Shown one piece after another: positions 1-7,058 of a stretch of DNA of 64,000 bases; the stretch's first letter is position 1; each line of letters starts with the position of its first letter. Both the position numbers and the translations under genes were made by a program. Under the pieces are notes generated by a model. That model was not told where the DNA came from, searched no databases, and saw only the letters and a program-made list of their open reading frames with translations. The stretch spans positions 310,001-374,000 of the forward strand of contig NZ_AP014509.1 in NCBI RefSeq assembly GCF_000828655.1, in the 5' to 3' direction. Source of the DNA: Thermotoga caldifontis AZM44c09 (GTDB lineage: Bacteria; Thermotogota; Thermotogae; Thermotogales; DSM-5069).

Positions 1-1
1 C

Positions 2-208
2 TTTTTGAAGAGTTACAGTGAGGAAGATTTGACGGAGGAACGCCAGATCGCTGCGCTCTTCTACCTCGGTGAGACTAGCAAGCGCCTGGGAGAAAAGAAG
101 GAAGCGGTGCGCTGGTTCTCCGAACTGTTCAAAAGGTTCGGCAAGAGCGACTCGATCTATCTGAAACAGGCCAGACAGGAATGGCAGGAGGTCTCATTTG
201 CGGGATGA
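2..208 (+). CDS. C-terminal fragment of a DUF2225-like protein (5' end outside window)
   Basis: The frame is open from the first bases of the window and ends at TGA 206-208, so only the last ~68 residues are visible. They form a TPR-like helical pair (GETSKRLGEKKEAVRWFSEL) and end in an acidic ARQEWQE tail. That pattern is typical of the C-terminus of DUF2225 proteins, whose function is unknown. The TTG at 5 is probably an internal leucine rather than a start. The stop overlaps the ATG of the next gene (ATGA), which suggests co-transcription and coupled translation. The family call rests on a short tail and is tentative. Confidence 0.55.
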   Translation, partial: FLKSYSEEDLTEERQIAALFYLGETSKRLGEKKEAVRWFSELFKRFGKSDSIYLKQARQEWQEVSFAG

Positions 209-1920
209 AAATTATCAGGCTTACCGCGATATTTCTGTTGGTGATTCTGCTCTTTGCCTGCACACAGTACGACAGAGACATCCTCGAACAGATCAACAGA
301 AAGCTCGACGACTTCGAGTACAGGCTCGCAGCACTCGAAAGGAGCGTTTACACGAACCAGAAGGCCGTTGAAAATCTTCAAAGCGACGTGAAGAAGATCT
401 CCGACGAGCTTTCGACCGCGAAAAAACTCATCAGCGAGCAGAGGAGTATTCCAGCCGTTTCTCAGGAAGACGTGAACCAGATCCTGGCGCGCATCAACTC
501 GCTCGAGATGCGTTTCAATCAACTGTCTGTGGCCCTGAACGTTTCCGACATAAGACAGTTGATATACAAAATCTCTGACCTGGAAACGGCACAGAAACAA
601 CAACAGATCGCTTACGAGCGTTTTGTCAGGAACACCGAGGAACTGCTGTCCCAGGTGAACGCGGAAGAAACGGCAAAGAGACTGAGCAAGCTCGAAAACA
701 GCGTCACGTCGATATCGAACCAGATAGGCGAACTGCTCGAACTCTCCTCGAGACTGAGAGCACTTGAAAACGCGTTCGATGCACTTTCAATGAGCCCGCA
801 GGCTACCATCGTCGATGTGACGGGTTTGGAAAGAGAGATCTTCCAGGTGAAGTCGAAGATGCAGGAGCTCGAAGTCGGTTTGAGACGTGAGATGGAAAGA
901 AAGTTCGAAGAAATCTCTTCAAGACAGGCCCTGACCAGTCCAGCAGACCTGCAGCAGTACGTCGCGAACACCACGGCGCTCGTTCAACAACTCAACTTAG
1001 AGCTCGAGATGCTGCGCGGTGTGGTGAGGGAGTACGACAGAGAAAGGTTTCTCAGACTCGATCAGGATTACATCACTTACGTGGTGAAACCCAACGACAC
1101 ACTTTCGAGCATAATGAAAGCCTACGGGCTTGGTCAGGACAAACTCAGACTCATCGTGGAGCTCAACAACATCCAGGACCCAAACAAACTCCTCGTGGGC
1201 CAGAGAATAAAGATCCCCATAGAGGACAGGAGCAGGTTGTTCGCCTATCCTCTGGAAAAACCTCTCAGTTTAGAGGACGTGGTATCGACCTTCGGACGGC
1301 CCACAGGCACAGGTGTGACAACGGGCATAACGATCAGCCTGGAAAGAGGTTCTCGCGTGTTTTCAATCCTGCCTGGCAGGATCGTGAGCATAATGCAAAC
1401 TGAAAGTGGTTATTACGTGCGCATCGATCACGGGAACGGAATACTCGCGGTTTATGGAAACCTTTCGACAATCAACGTCACCGCCAACAGCTGGGTGAGC
1501 AGAGGGCAGACTCTGGGAACTGTGGACGGTTTGTTCCATTTCGAGATATGGATAGATGGAGAGCCGAGGGATCCTCTGCGCATCCTGCTGAAGTATGTGG
1601 GAAAATTCGAAGCCACTTTCTATTCTGAATGGGACGATGGAAAGCTACCCGAACATCCAACCTTCCGTGTCACGACGCTCGGAACGATCCCCAGGGAGTG
1701 GAGAACTCTCGCCGCGGATCCATCGGTGATCCCCCTGGGAAGCGTGGTGTACATACCACAGTTCGCCGATAAACCGAACTTTGGGCTTTTCGTCGTTGAG
1801 GACACTGGACTGCTCATAAAGAACAACATCATCGACATCTACGTCAACAGTCCGCAACTGGCCCTACAGAACATGCGCAGCGAGGTGGACGTGTACCTCG
1901 TTGCGCCGAACACGAGGTGA
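205..1920 (+). CDS. Lipoprotein with coiled coil, LysM, M23-like and 3D domains
   Basis: 571 residues. The ATG at 205 is preferred to an in-frame ATG at 181 because AGGAGG lies at 185-190 and the resulting N-terminus is a clean lipoprotein signal with a LFAC lipobox (Cys about 19). A long coiled coil follows (about 25-280), then LysM (about 289-338), a LytM/M23-like beta domain (about 370-460) and a C-terminal 3D double-psi barrel (about 468-565) with conserved Asp residues (LAAD, VVEDTG, NNIIDIY). The M23 part keeps HFE near residue 445. It seems to lack the first zinc His/Asp pair and the first His of the usual HLHFE, so it is probably not an active peptidase. The expected role is peptidoglycan binding or remodelling at the periplasmic face of the toga. 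It overlaps both neighbours by a few bases. Confidence 0.8.
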   Translation: MKIIRLTAIFLLVILLFACTQYDRDILEQINRKLDDFEYRLAALERSVYTNQKAVENLQSDVKKISDELSTAKKLISEQRSIPAVSQEDVNQILARINSLEMRFNQLSVALNVSDIRQLIYKISDLETAQKQQQIAYERFVRNTEELLSQVNAEETAKRLSKLENSVTSISNQIGELLELSSRLRALENAFDALSMSPQATIVDVTGLEREIFQVKSKMQELEVGLRREMERKFEEISSRQALTSPADLQQYVANTTALVQQLNLELEMLRGVVREYDRERFLRLDQDYITYVVKPNDTLSSIMKAYGLGQDKLRLIVELNNIQDPNKLLVGQRIKIPIEDRSRLFAYPLEKPLSLEDVVSTFGRPTGTGVTTGITISLERGSRVFSILPGRIVSIMQTESGYYVRIDHGNGILAVYGNLSTINVTANSWVSRGQTLGTVDGLFHFEIWIDGEPRDPLRILLKYVGKFEATFYSEWDDGKLPEHPTFRVTTLGTIPREWRTLAADPSVIPLGSVVYIPQFADKPNFGLFVVEDTGLLIKNNIIDIYVNSPQLALQNMRSEVDVYLVAPNTR

Positions 1921-2342
1921 TTCTTCTGGCATTCACCATCAAGAGTGAGTACGCGTTCAGAATAATTCTCTCAATCGCAGGGTGTGAAAAACTGACCTCG
2001 CTCACGAACGTTTGCAAGGGTACAAAGGTGCCGAAGGAGTTCGCAGAAAAGATCGTGCTCCAGTTGAGGAAGGCGGGTATTCTGAAAGCCAAGAGAGGTA
2101 GAAGTGGAGGATACGAGCTCGCGAAGGATCCCTCCCAGATCACGGCCTACGACATCGTGGCCGCGGTTGACGATCTGGAAAAGATCACAAAATGCAGCCG
2201 GGAGCTGTGCAACCGCGCGGGTACGGAAATCTGCACGATCAAAACCCTGGTGTGGGACAGGGTGATGGATTGCATCAGGGAAACTCTCACGAGAGTAACG
2301 CTTCAAGAATTGCTTGGAACCTGTGGGAGGGAAAAGGTGTGA
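1917..2342 (+). CDS. Rrf2 family transcriptional regulator with IscR-like cysteines
   Basis: 141 residues from a GTG that overlaps the previous TGA. The N-terminal winged helix (about 5-80) has Rrf2 hallmarks: SEYAFRIILSIA, a recognition region ending in KAKRGRSGGYELAK, and the ITAYDIVAAVD segment. Cysteines at 93, 98 and 106 have nearly the spacing of the Fe-S ligands of IscR and NsrR, so a redox or iron-sulfur signal is likely. No Isc or Suf genes are adjacent, so the target is unknown. The stop overlaps the next start (GTGA). No strong ribosome-binding site precedes the GTG, so translational coupling is the likely entry route. Confidence 0.85.
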   Translation: MILLAFTIKSEYAFRIILSIAGCEKLTSLTNVCKGTKVPKEFAEKIVLQLRKAGILKAKRGRSGGYELAKDPSQITAYDIVAAVDDLEKITKCSRELCNRAGTEICTIKTLVWDRVMDCIRETLTRVTLQELLGTCGREKV

Positions 2343-3295
2343 GAAAGGTTGTTCAAAACGTAGCGGACGACTTCTTCGAAATGCTCCAGTACGACAAGAA
2401 CCAGTGGCCGAACTACTGGAAGATCCTCAGAGCCAGACACGAGCCACTGATAGACGAGTACGAAAAGGCGTTGAACCTGTCACAAGAATGGACAGTCACT
2501 CTCTTGAAGAACATGGAGAGACGCAACCTCGACAGATTGATGCAGCACTGGCACTCGATCTCTCACGAACAGAAGTATCACTGTTCGAAACTGATCACGG
2601 CCAAGCACGAGCTTTTCGAACTCAACCGCGAAGAGTTCACGATCGTGCTCACCGGCTTGCTCGGCGTAAAGGACTGGGTCGCGGTCAGAGGTAAGCGCGA
2701 GTGGGTGATAATGATCGATCTTCTCAGTCTCTGGAACAAGAATCTGCTGAATGAGCTTCCGTACGTGGCGTACCAGGCAGCTTTGAGTTTCAAGAGGAAC
2801 GAAAGATACGGTGATTATCTCTCGAAAAAGGAACTGTTCCAGAAGCTTTCGAACGACATCGAAGAAGCCTTCAAGAAGGAAAGGATCGAAGAGGTCATGG
2901 AAAGCGTCTGCCGGATCCTTTATGAAAACGTTCCACACTACAACTGGGTTGGATTCTATCTGACCGACACGTCGAAACCCGACGAGCTCGTCCTGGGACC
3001 GTTCGTTGGTGAACCGACCGAGCACGTGAGGATTCCCTTCGGAAGGGGCATATGCGGACAGGCCGCTCAGCGAAAGACGACCTTCATAGTTGAAGATGTG
3101 TCCAAGGAGACGAACTATCTCTCCTGCAGCCCGAAGGTCCAGTCGGAGATCGTGGTACCCATACTCGTGAACGGACAGGTCTTCGGAGAGCTGGACATCG
3201 ACAGTCACGTACTCAACAGCTTCGATGAAACCGATAAAGATTTTCTTGAAGATATCTGTAAAAAGATCTCACAGAGGGTGATGGTGAAAGGATGA
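2339..3295 (+). CDS. GAF-domain protein related to free methionine-R-sulfoxide reductase
   Basis: 318 residues from a GTG at 2339, preceded by GGGAGG at good spacing. An earlier in-frame ATG (2192) lies inside the Rrf2 gene and gives a non-protein-like N-terminus. Residues 1-160 are helical, Trp-rich and unrecognised. The C-terminal half (about 165-318) is a GAF domain resembling fRMsr (MsrC/YebR), with VGFYL, LGPFVGE, RIPFGRGICG and SEIVVPI. Of the three fRMsr cysteines, two are visible (about C239 in RGICG and C263 in LSCS). The first is missing, its place being held by TEH. It may therefore be a methionine sulfoxide reductase with an altered resolving step, or a redox sensor. The stop overlaps the next ATG. 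Confidence 0.75.
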   Translation: MRKVVQNVADDFFEMLQYDKNQWPNYWKILRARHEPLIDEYEKALNLSQEWTVTLLKNMERRNLDRLMQHWHSISHEQKYHCSKLITAKHELFELNREEFTIVLTGLLGVKDWVAVRGKREWVIMIDLLSLWNKNLLNELPYVAYQAALSFKRNERYGDYLSKKELFQKLSNDIEEAFKKERIEEVMESVCRILYENVPHYNWVGFYLTDTSKPDELVLGPFVGEPTEHVRIPFGRGICGQAAQRKTTFIVEDVSKETNYLSCSPKVQSEIVVPILVNGQVFGELDIDSHVLNSFDETDKDFLEDICKKISQRVMVKG

Positions 3296-4431
3296 CAGTG
3301 AACGAACTTGTCAGAAAGGCTGCGAAGAAGCTCGAAACTCCCTTTCTGCTCATCGACCTCGACATCGTTGAAGACAACTACAGAAAGCTGGCAAACGCCA
3401 TTCCAGGCTGCAAAATTTTCTACGCAGTGAAAGCCAACAGCCATCCGAGGATCATCGAAAGGCTCAGAGATCTTGGAAGCAACTTCGACGTAGCCTCCGT
3501 GGGTGAGATCAACAAACTGCTGAGCCTTCAGATCACGCCAGACAGGATGATCTTCGCCAATCCCATAAAGAGGGAAAGGGACATCGCTTACGCGTACGAC
3601 ATAGGATTGAACCTGTTCGTCGCAGATTCACCCATGGAGCTGGAAAAGATCGCCGAAAACGCTCCGGGCTCTCAGGTGGTCATCAGGGTTGCGGTTGAGA
3701 ACAGGCACAGCGACTGGCCACTCTCGAGGAAGTTCGGTACCGACCCGCTGAGCGCGGTGCAGCTCATAGAACAGGCTGCCAGGCTCAGACTCCATCCTGT
3801 GGGTGTGAGCTTCCACGTCGGGTCGCAGAATTACGATCCCAAAAGCTGGTGGAACGCCATCGAGAGTGTGGCAAGAGTCTTCTACTGGGCTGAAAAGCTG
3901 TACGGGATCAACCTGCACGTGCTCGACATCGGTGGAGGCATGCCTGTGAAACATGTCAAGCCGATCCCGGACGTCGATGATATCGGTCGTACCGTCATGC
4001 AGGCTGTCAACGAGTTCCTGTACGGAGTGAACGATCTTCAGATCTTCGCCGAACCCGGTCGTTCCATGGTCGGCGACTCGGCCATACTGGTCACCAGGGT
4101 CCTGCTTAGGTGTCGGCGCGGGAGTGAAGAATGGGTCTACATAGACGCCGGAGTCTTCCACGGTCTGATGGAAACCATCGAGAACTTCCGCTACGAGATC
4201 GTCGTTGAAGGAAAAGAGAACGAACAGAAGATGCCCTTCGTTCTGGCAGGTCCCACGTGCGACAGCGTCGACAAGATCTACGACGATGCGATGCTCCCGT
4301 ACAACGTTACGCTCGATGACATTCTGTACTTCATAAACGCGGGGGCATACACGGTTGAGTACGCCACGAACTTCAACGGGATCCCTGGCCCGCGCGTGTA
4401 CTTCGTTCAGGATTTAGCTTCAACGATCTGA
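3292..4431 (+). CDS. Lysine/ornithine decarboxylase, PLP fold-type III
   Basis: 379 residues, the usual length for bacterial ornithine/lysine decarboxylases of the alanine-racemase fold. It should decarboxylate ornithine and/or lysine to putrescine or cadaverine in the cytosol for polyamine synthesis. The PLP-binding lysine is K48 in YAVKAN. Other family marks are SFHVGSQ, the phosphate-binding DIGGGMP loop, EPGRSMV, the active-site Cys in GPTCDSVD (about C323), and the C-terminal GAYTVEYATNFNG. Substrate preference cannot be read safely. The ATG overlaps the GAF gene's stop (ATGA). The 3' end overlaps the convergent YjbQ gene by 25 bp with no visible terminator. Confidence 0.9.
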   Translation: MTVNELVRKAAKKLETPFLLIDLDIVEDNYRKLANAIPGCKIFYAVKANSHPRIIERLRDLGSNFDVASVGEINKLLSLQITPDRMIFANPIKRERDIAYAYDIGLNLFVADSPMELEKIAENAPGSQVVIRVAVENRHSDWPLSRKFGTDPLSAVQLIEQAARLRLHPVGVSFHVGSQNYDPKSWWNAIESVARVFYWAEKLYGINLHVLDIGGGMPVKHVKPIPDVDDIGRTVMQAVNEFLYGVNDLQIFAEPGRSMVGDSAILVTRVLLRCRRGSEEWVYIDAGVFHGLMETIENFRYEIVVEGKENEQKMPFVLAGPTCDSVDKIYDDAMLPYNVTLDDILYFINAGAYTVEYATNFNGIPGPRVYFVQDLASTI

Positions 4432-4808
4432 ACGAACACCTCTCTCGCCCTCGGACCGTCGAATTCACAGAAGAATATGCGTTGCCAGGTACCGAGGGCG
4501 AGCTTTGCGTTCTCGATGGGGACAGTCACAGAAGAACCTATCAAGCTCGCCTTTATGTGAGCGTCGGAATTACCTTCCAGATGATGGTAGTTCGCGTTGG
4601 CGGGCACGATGTGTGACAGCCTCTCCACGATGTCCATCCGAACGGACCTGTCGGCACCCTCGTTGATGGTGATCCCCGCCGTGGTGTGTGGTACGAAAAC
4701 GAAACAGACACCGGATTTCACACCTGACTCCGCCACGATCTGCTGGACCTGGTCCGTGATATCAACCATTTCGACTCTCTGCTTCGTTCTGAGAGAAAAG
4801 CCCTTCAT
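4407..4808 (-). CDS. YjbQ/UPF0047 family protein
   Basis: 133 residues covering the whole single-domain UPF0047 family. Diagnostic segments are HTTAGITINEGAD, NSDAHIKASLIG and LGTWQRIFFCEFDGPR. Family members form trimers, and E. coli YjbQ has weak thiamine-phosphate-synthase activity; the physiological role is not settled. The gene is the third of a minE-side minus-strand run, 7 bp after minE, and overlaps the convergent decarboxylase gene by 25 bp. Family membership is clear and the function is uncertain. Confidence 0.9.
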   Translation of the reverse strand: MKGFSLRTKQRVEMVDITDQVQQIVAESGVKSGVCFVFVPHTTAGITINEGADRSVRMDIVERLSHIVPANANYHHLEGNSDAHIKASLIGSSVTVPIENAKLALGTWQRIFFCEFDGPRAREVFVQIVEAKS

Positions 4809-4815
4809 GACAGCT

Positions 4816-5097
4816 TCACTCGAACATGACGTTCGTTATGATGACTATATAACCGTTGTGCTCCTCGAACTCGACCTTGACCCTCTCAGGGGAAACCTTG
4901 AACGTGTCGCTCACCCAGGTGACGATCTTTTCCTTTATCTTTTCAGAGTTCTCTTCGAACTCGCTCTTGGGAACTATTTCGGTCACAGAAACTGGTCTTC
5001 TCCTTTCGAGAATCGCTTCGAGTCTCTTGTAAGCTGTGTCTCTGCTCTTCTCACGCTTTTTCTTCCTGCTGAAGAGGCCGAAGAACCACATCACCAT
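4816..5097 (-). CDS. minE: Cell division topological specificity factor MinE
   Basis: 93 residues. The hydrophobic, basic N-terminus (MVMWFFGLFSRKKKREKS) matches the membrane-targeting start of MinE. It is followed by the MinD-contact helix (AYKRLEAILERRRP) and an alpha/beta dimer domain with repeated short strands. MinE drives MinD off the membrane and so confines MinCD away from midcell. The start codon overlaps the minD stop, with GAGGAG just upstream. No minC is visible in the window. Sequence divergence is high, so position next to minD is part of the case. Confidence 0.88.
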   Translation of the reverse strand: MVMWFFGLFSRKKKREKSRDTAYKRLEAILERRRPVSVTEIVPKSEFEENSEKIKEKIVTWVSDTFKVSPERVKVEFEEHNGYIVIITNVMFE

Positions 5098-5912
5098 CAG
5101 CTCCTCTTTCGGCCGAAGAGATTTCTGAAGAAGGCAAGCAAACCTTTTTCCTGCACCTGCATCAGATCCTGATCCAGCGGTATGGTTTCCCCTTTGAGGC
5201 GTCTCGCGATGTTCTCGAAGACGCGCGTTATGCTCAGATCTCCGTTGAGTACAACGGGAATCCCTTTGTTCGTGGCGATTATGACGTCCTCGCAGTCAGG
5301 GATGACCCCGATGATCTCGAGCGCGAGCGTTGAGGCAACGTCCTGCTCGGTGAGCATCTCACCGGCCTTGACCATCTTCGGTTTGAACCTGTTCAACACG
5401 ACCTTCATCGTTTTTTCATCGAATCCAAGGTTCTCCAACAGACCAACGACCCTGTCGGCATCCGAGAGCGCTGGAAGTTCCGGGGTGGTGACTATCAGAG
5501 CCATCTCGGCCGGTGCGACCGCGTTCCTGAAACCTCTCTCTATACCCGCTGGAGAATCGATGAGTATGTAATCGAACAGGGGGTGGAGGGCCTTCACGAC
5601 CGCCTTCATATCCTCTGGTGAGACCATCTCTTTGGTTGCAACCTGGGACGTCGCCAGGAGGTACAAGTTGCGCTGCTGCTTGTGTTTCACCAGAGCCTCC
5701 TGGGCACTCACCTTACCGTTGACCACGTCGAGCAAGGTGTGAACGACCCTGTTCTCCAGTCCGAGCACCACATCCAGATTCTTCAGGCCGATGTCCGCAT
5801 CTATCACGCACACCTTTTCACCGAGTTTTGCCAGAGTGCAACCGAGGTTGGCAGTCACGGTTGTTTTGCCGACTCCACCTTTTCCAGACGTAACGACGAT
5901 GACTTTGGCCAC
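5097..5912 (-). CDS. minD: Septum site-determining ATPase MinD
   Basis: 271 residues of the ParA/MinD deviant-Walker ATPase family. The Walker A is KGGVGKTT (residues 10-17), with DADIGLKNLD and the DYILIDSPAG Walker B. The C-terminus ends in a short amphipathic helix (KGLLAFFRNLFGRKRS), the MinD membrane anchor, which separates it from Soj/ParA and FlhG. It cycles on the membrane with MinC and MinE to block polar division. The start is GTG with GGTGG/GGTGA a few bases upstream. It is the first gene left of the proposed replication origin and points away from it. Confidence 0.95.
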   Translation of the reverse strand: MAKVIVVTSGKGGVGKTTVTANLGCTLAKLGEKVCVIDADIGLKNLDVVLGLENRVVHTLLDVVNGKVSAQEALVKHKQQRNLYLLATSQVATKEMVSPEDMKAVVKALHPLFDYILIDSPAGIERGFRNAVAPAEMALIVTTPELPALSDADRVVGLLENLGFDEKTMKVVLNRFKPKMVKAGEMLTEQDVASTLALEIIGVIPDCEDVIIATNKGIPVVLNGDLSITRVFENIARRLKGETIPLDQDLMQVQEKGLLAFFRNLFGRKRS

Positions 5913-5993
5913 GAACGTTCACCACCCTGAGGAACTTTTTCGCATACATTTTACCACAACGACAGACGAACTGTTGATACCTACTACATGTTG

Positions 5994-6081
5994 TGTGGTA
6001 GATTACGCACCACAACATATGTAAAGGTGGTAGATTTCGTCGAAATTTGGCCCTACAAGCCATTTTTCTGGTGGTAGATTT
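5994..6081 (-). repeat. Minus-strand DnaA-box cluster
   Basis: Three boxes face left on the minDE side of the origin. Two of them (6026-6037 and 6070-6081) are identical, AAATCTACCACC on the minus strand, and match 11 of 12 positions of the T. maritima box. The third (5994-6005) matches 9 of 12. Their orientation is opposite to the right-hand cluster. Confidence 0.75.
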
Positions 6082-6177
6082 CTCCAAACTGTCATGGATA
6101 AAGGAATATCTCGACTTCATTGAAAAGTGGATAAACACAGTCAGAAATCGATCCTTCAGTTCTACCAAGCATTCAAA

Positions 6178-6279
6178 GAATTTACCACGCAAAGAATCTT
6201 GAGCTGAAGCCTATCTCGGTACTAATTTACCATTTTCTCCGAGAAATCTACCACGCAATTTACCACGCAACTTACCACC
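6178..6279 (+). repeat. Plus-strand DnaA-box cluster with three abutting boxes
   Basis: A box at 6178-6189 is followed by three boxes with an exact 12-bp period at 6244-6255, 6256-6267 and 6268-6279. The first and third of the triplet match 10 of 12 consensus positions, the middle one 8. Head-to-tail packing without spacer suits cooperative DnaA loading. A weaker TACCAT element lies at about 6223-6234. Confidence 0.75.
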
Positions 6280-6322
6280 CTGTCACGCTTCAAATTCTCT
6301 CTTCTGTAGCGCATTTTCGTTT

Positions 6323-6338
6323 ACGCAACGAGTTGCGT
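6323..6338. repeat. Perfect inverted repeat between the box clusters
   Basis: ACGCAAC at 6323-6329 and its exact complement GTTGCGT at 6332-6338 are separated by GA. It is too short for an mRNA terminator and has no T-run. It lies between the tandem DnaA boxes and the box next to the unwinding element, so a protein-binding site within the origin is more likely. Confidence 0.5.
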
Positions 6339-6342
6339 TACG

Positions 6343-6381
6343 GAATTTACCACCCCCTATTATTTACTACTACTACTAACT
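6343..6381 (+). other. Likely DNA unwinding element with DnaA-trios
   Basis: A DnaA box (6343-6354, 9 of 12) runs into a C5 cluster (6353-6357) and then into an AT-rich tract with four consecutive CTA triplets at 6367-6378. On the complementary strand these read 3'-GAT-5' four times, preceded by 3'-AAT-5'. Box, GC cluster and then trios is the order of the basal unwinding system described for bacterial origins, in which DnaA polymerises from the box onto one strand. Confidence 0.7.
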
Positions 6382-6450
6382 TAGAATTAGGATGGTAGAA
6401 TCTTCTTAGGATAGAAGCGGTAAGATTTTCCAAAATCTGGGGGCGATCGA

Positions 6451-7053
6451 ATGTTCGTGAGGAACTGGTTGAACGATGATTTTCCCTCCATCGGCGTGAA
6501 GGCGACGGTGCAGGAAGCTCTCAACCAGATGAGGAAATACAAAACCGACTATTGTGTGACCGTCGACGAAGAAGGAAGGTTCACCGGCTTCGTTTACAAA
6601 AACAGTATCGCGAACGCTGACCTTGGATCGTCCGTGGAAGATTACGTCGTGTTTCCCGACTTCTTCACCCACGAAGACAGTTACATAGAAGAAGCCGCGC
6701 TCACTTTCAGAGAATCCCAGGAACGCTGTTTGGCGGTCGTCGACTCGGACATGAAGGTGAAGGGTGTGATCACGCTCACCGAAGTGCTCGAAGCTTTCGT
6801 CGCCATAACTGCAATGGACGAACCGGGTGTTCGTATACTGCTCACGCTGCAGGATAAGCCTGGAGAATTGAAGAAGGTCCTTGACGTGTTCGCGCTGAAC
6901 AACATCAACGTACTCGCGGTGAACACGGTCAAACGTGACGGTTTTCGAAGCGTTTCCATAAAGGTGGATGCTTCGGAGCCTAAACAGATAGAAAGACTTC
7001 TCAAGGAACTTGGAATCGAATTTCTGAAAGTTGTGAAGGAGGAAGGCTTCTGA
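6451..7053 (+). CDS. CBS-pair plus ACT domain protein (AcuB-like)
   Basis: 200 residues. Two CBS motifs occupy about 1-120 (VQEALNQMRKYKTDYCVTVDE, then a second with RCLAVVDSDMKVKGVITLTEV). An ACT domain follows from about 127 (GVRILLTLQDKPGELKKVLD, with NINVLAVNT). CBS pairs usually bind adenosyl nucleotides and ACT domains bind amino acids, so a small cytosolic regulatory sensor is likely; AcuB-type proteins share this layout. The ligand and partner are unknown. The ATG follows GGGGGCGATCGA. It is the first gene right of the proposed origin and heads the plus-strand run that reaches RNase G. Confidence 0.85.
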   Translation: MFVRNWLNDDFPSIGVKATVQEALNQMRKYKTDYCVTVDEEGRFTGFVYKNSIANADLGSSVEDYVVFPDFFTHEDSYIEEAALTFRESQERCLAVVDSDMKVKGVITLTEVLEAFVAITAMDEPGVRILLTLQDKPGELKKVLDVFALNNINVLAVNTVKRDGFRSVSIKVDASEPKQIERLLKELGIEFLKVVKEEGF

Positions 7054-7058
7054 AAGAA

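Larger units (their letters stand above)
5947..6381. other. Proposed chromosomal replication origin (oriC)
   Basis: The 538 bp between minD (5912) and the CBS-ACT gene (6451) has no plausible coding sequence. It carries at least nine copies of a 12-mer centred on TACCAC. Start positions on the plus strand are 5947, 6178, 6244, 6256, 6268 and 6343; on the minus strand they are 5994-6005, 6026-6037 and 6070-6081. The best copies read AAATCTACCACC, one base from the published T. maritima DnaA box AAACCTACCACC. Three lie in direct tandem with no gap (6244-6279). The region ends in an AT-rich run with CTA triplets. Box density, spacing and the adjacent unwinding element together make an origin the best reading. 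The role is inferred; no comparison was run. Confidence 0.85.

Noticed and set aside
6365-6379. TAC trinucleotide run as a microsatellite
   Set aside because: Its position next to a DnaA box and C5 cluster is better explained as DnaA-trios than as slippage repeat.
5913-6450. tRNA or small RNA gene in the largest gap
   Set aside because: No cloverleaf-like stem set or TTCGA-type T loop was seen; box repeats account for most of the sequence.
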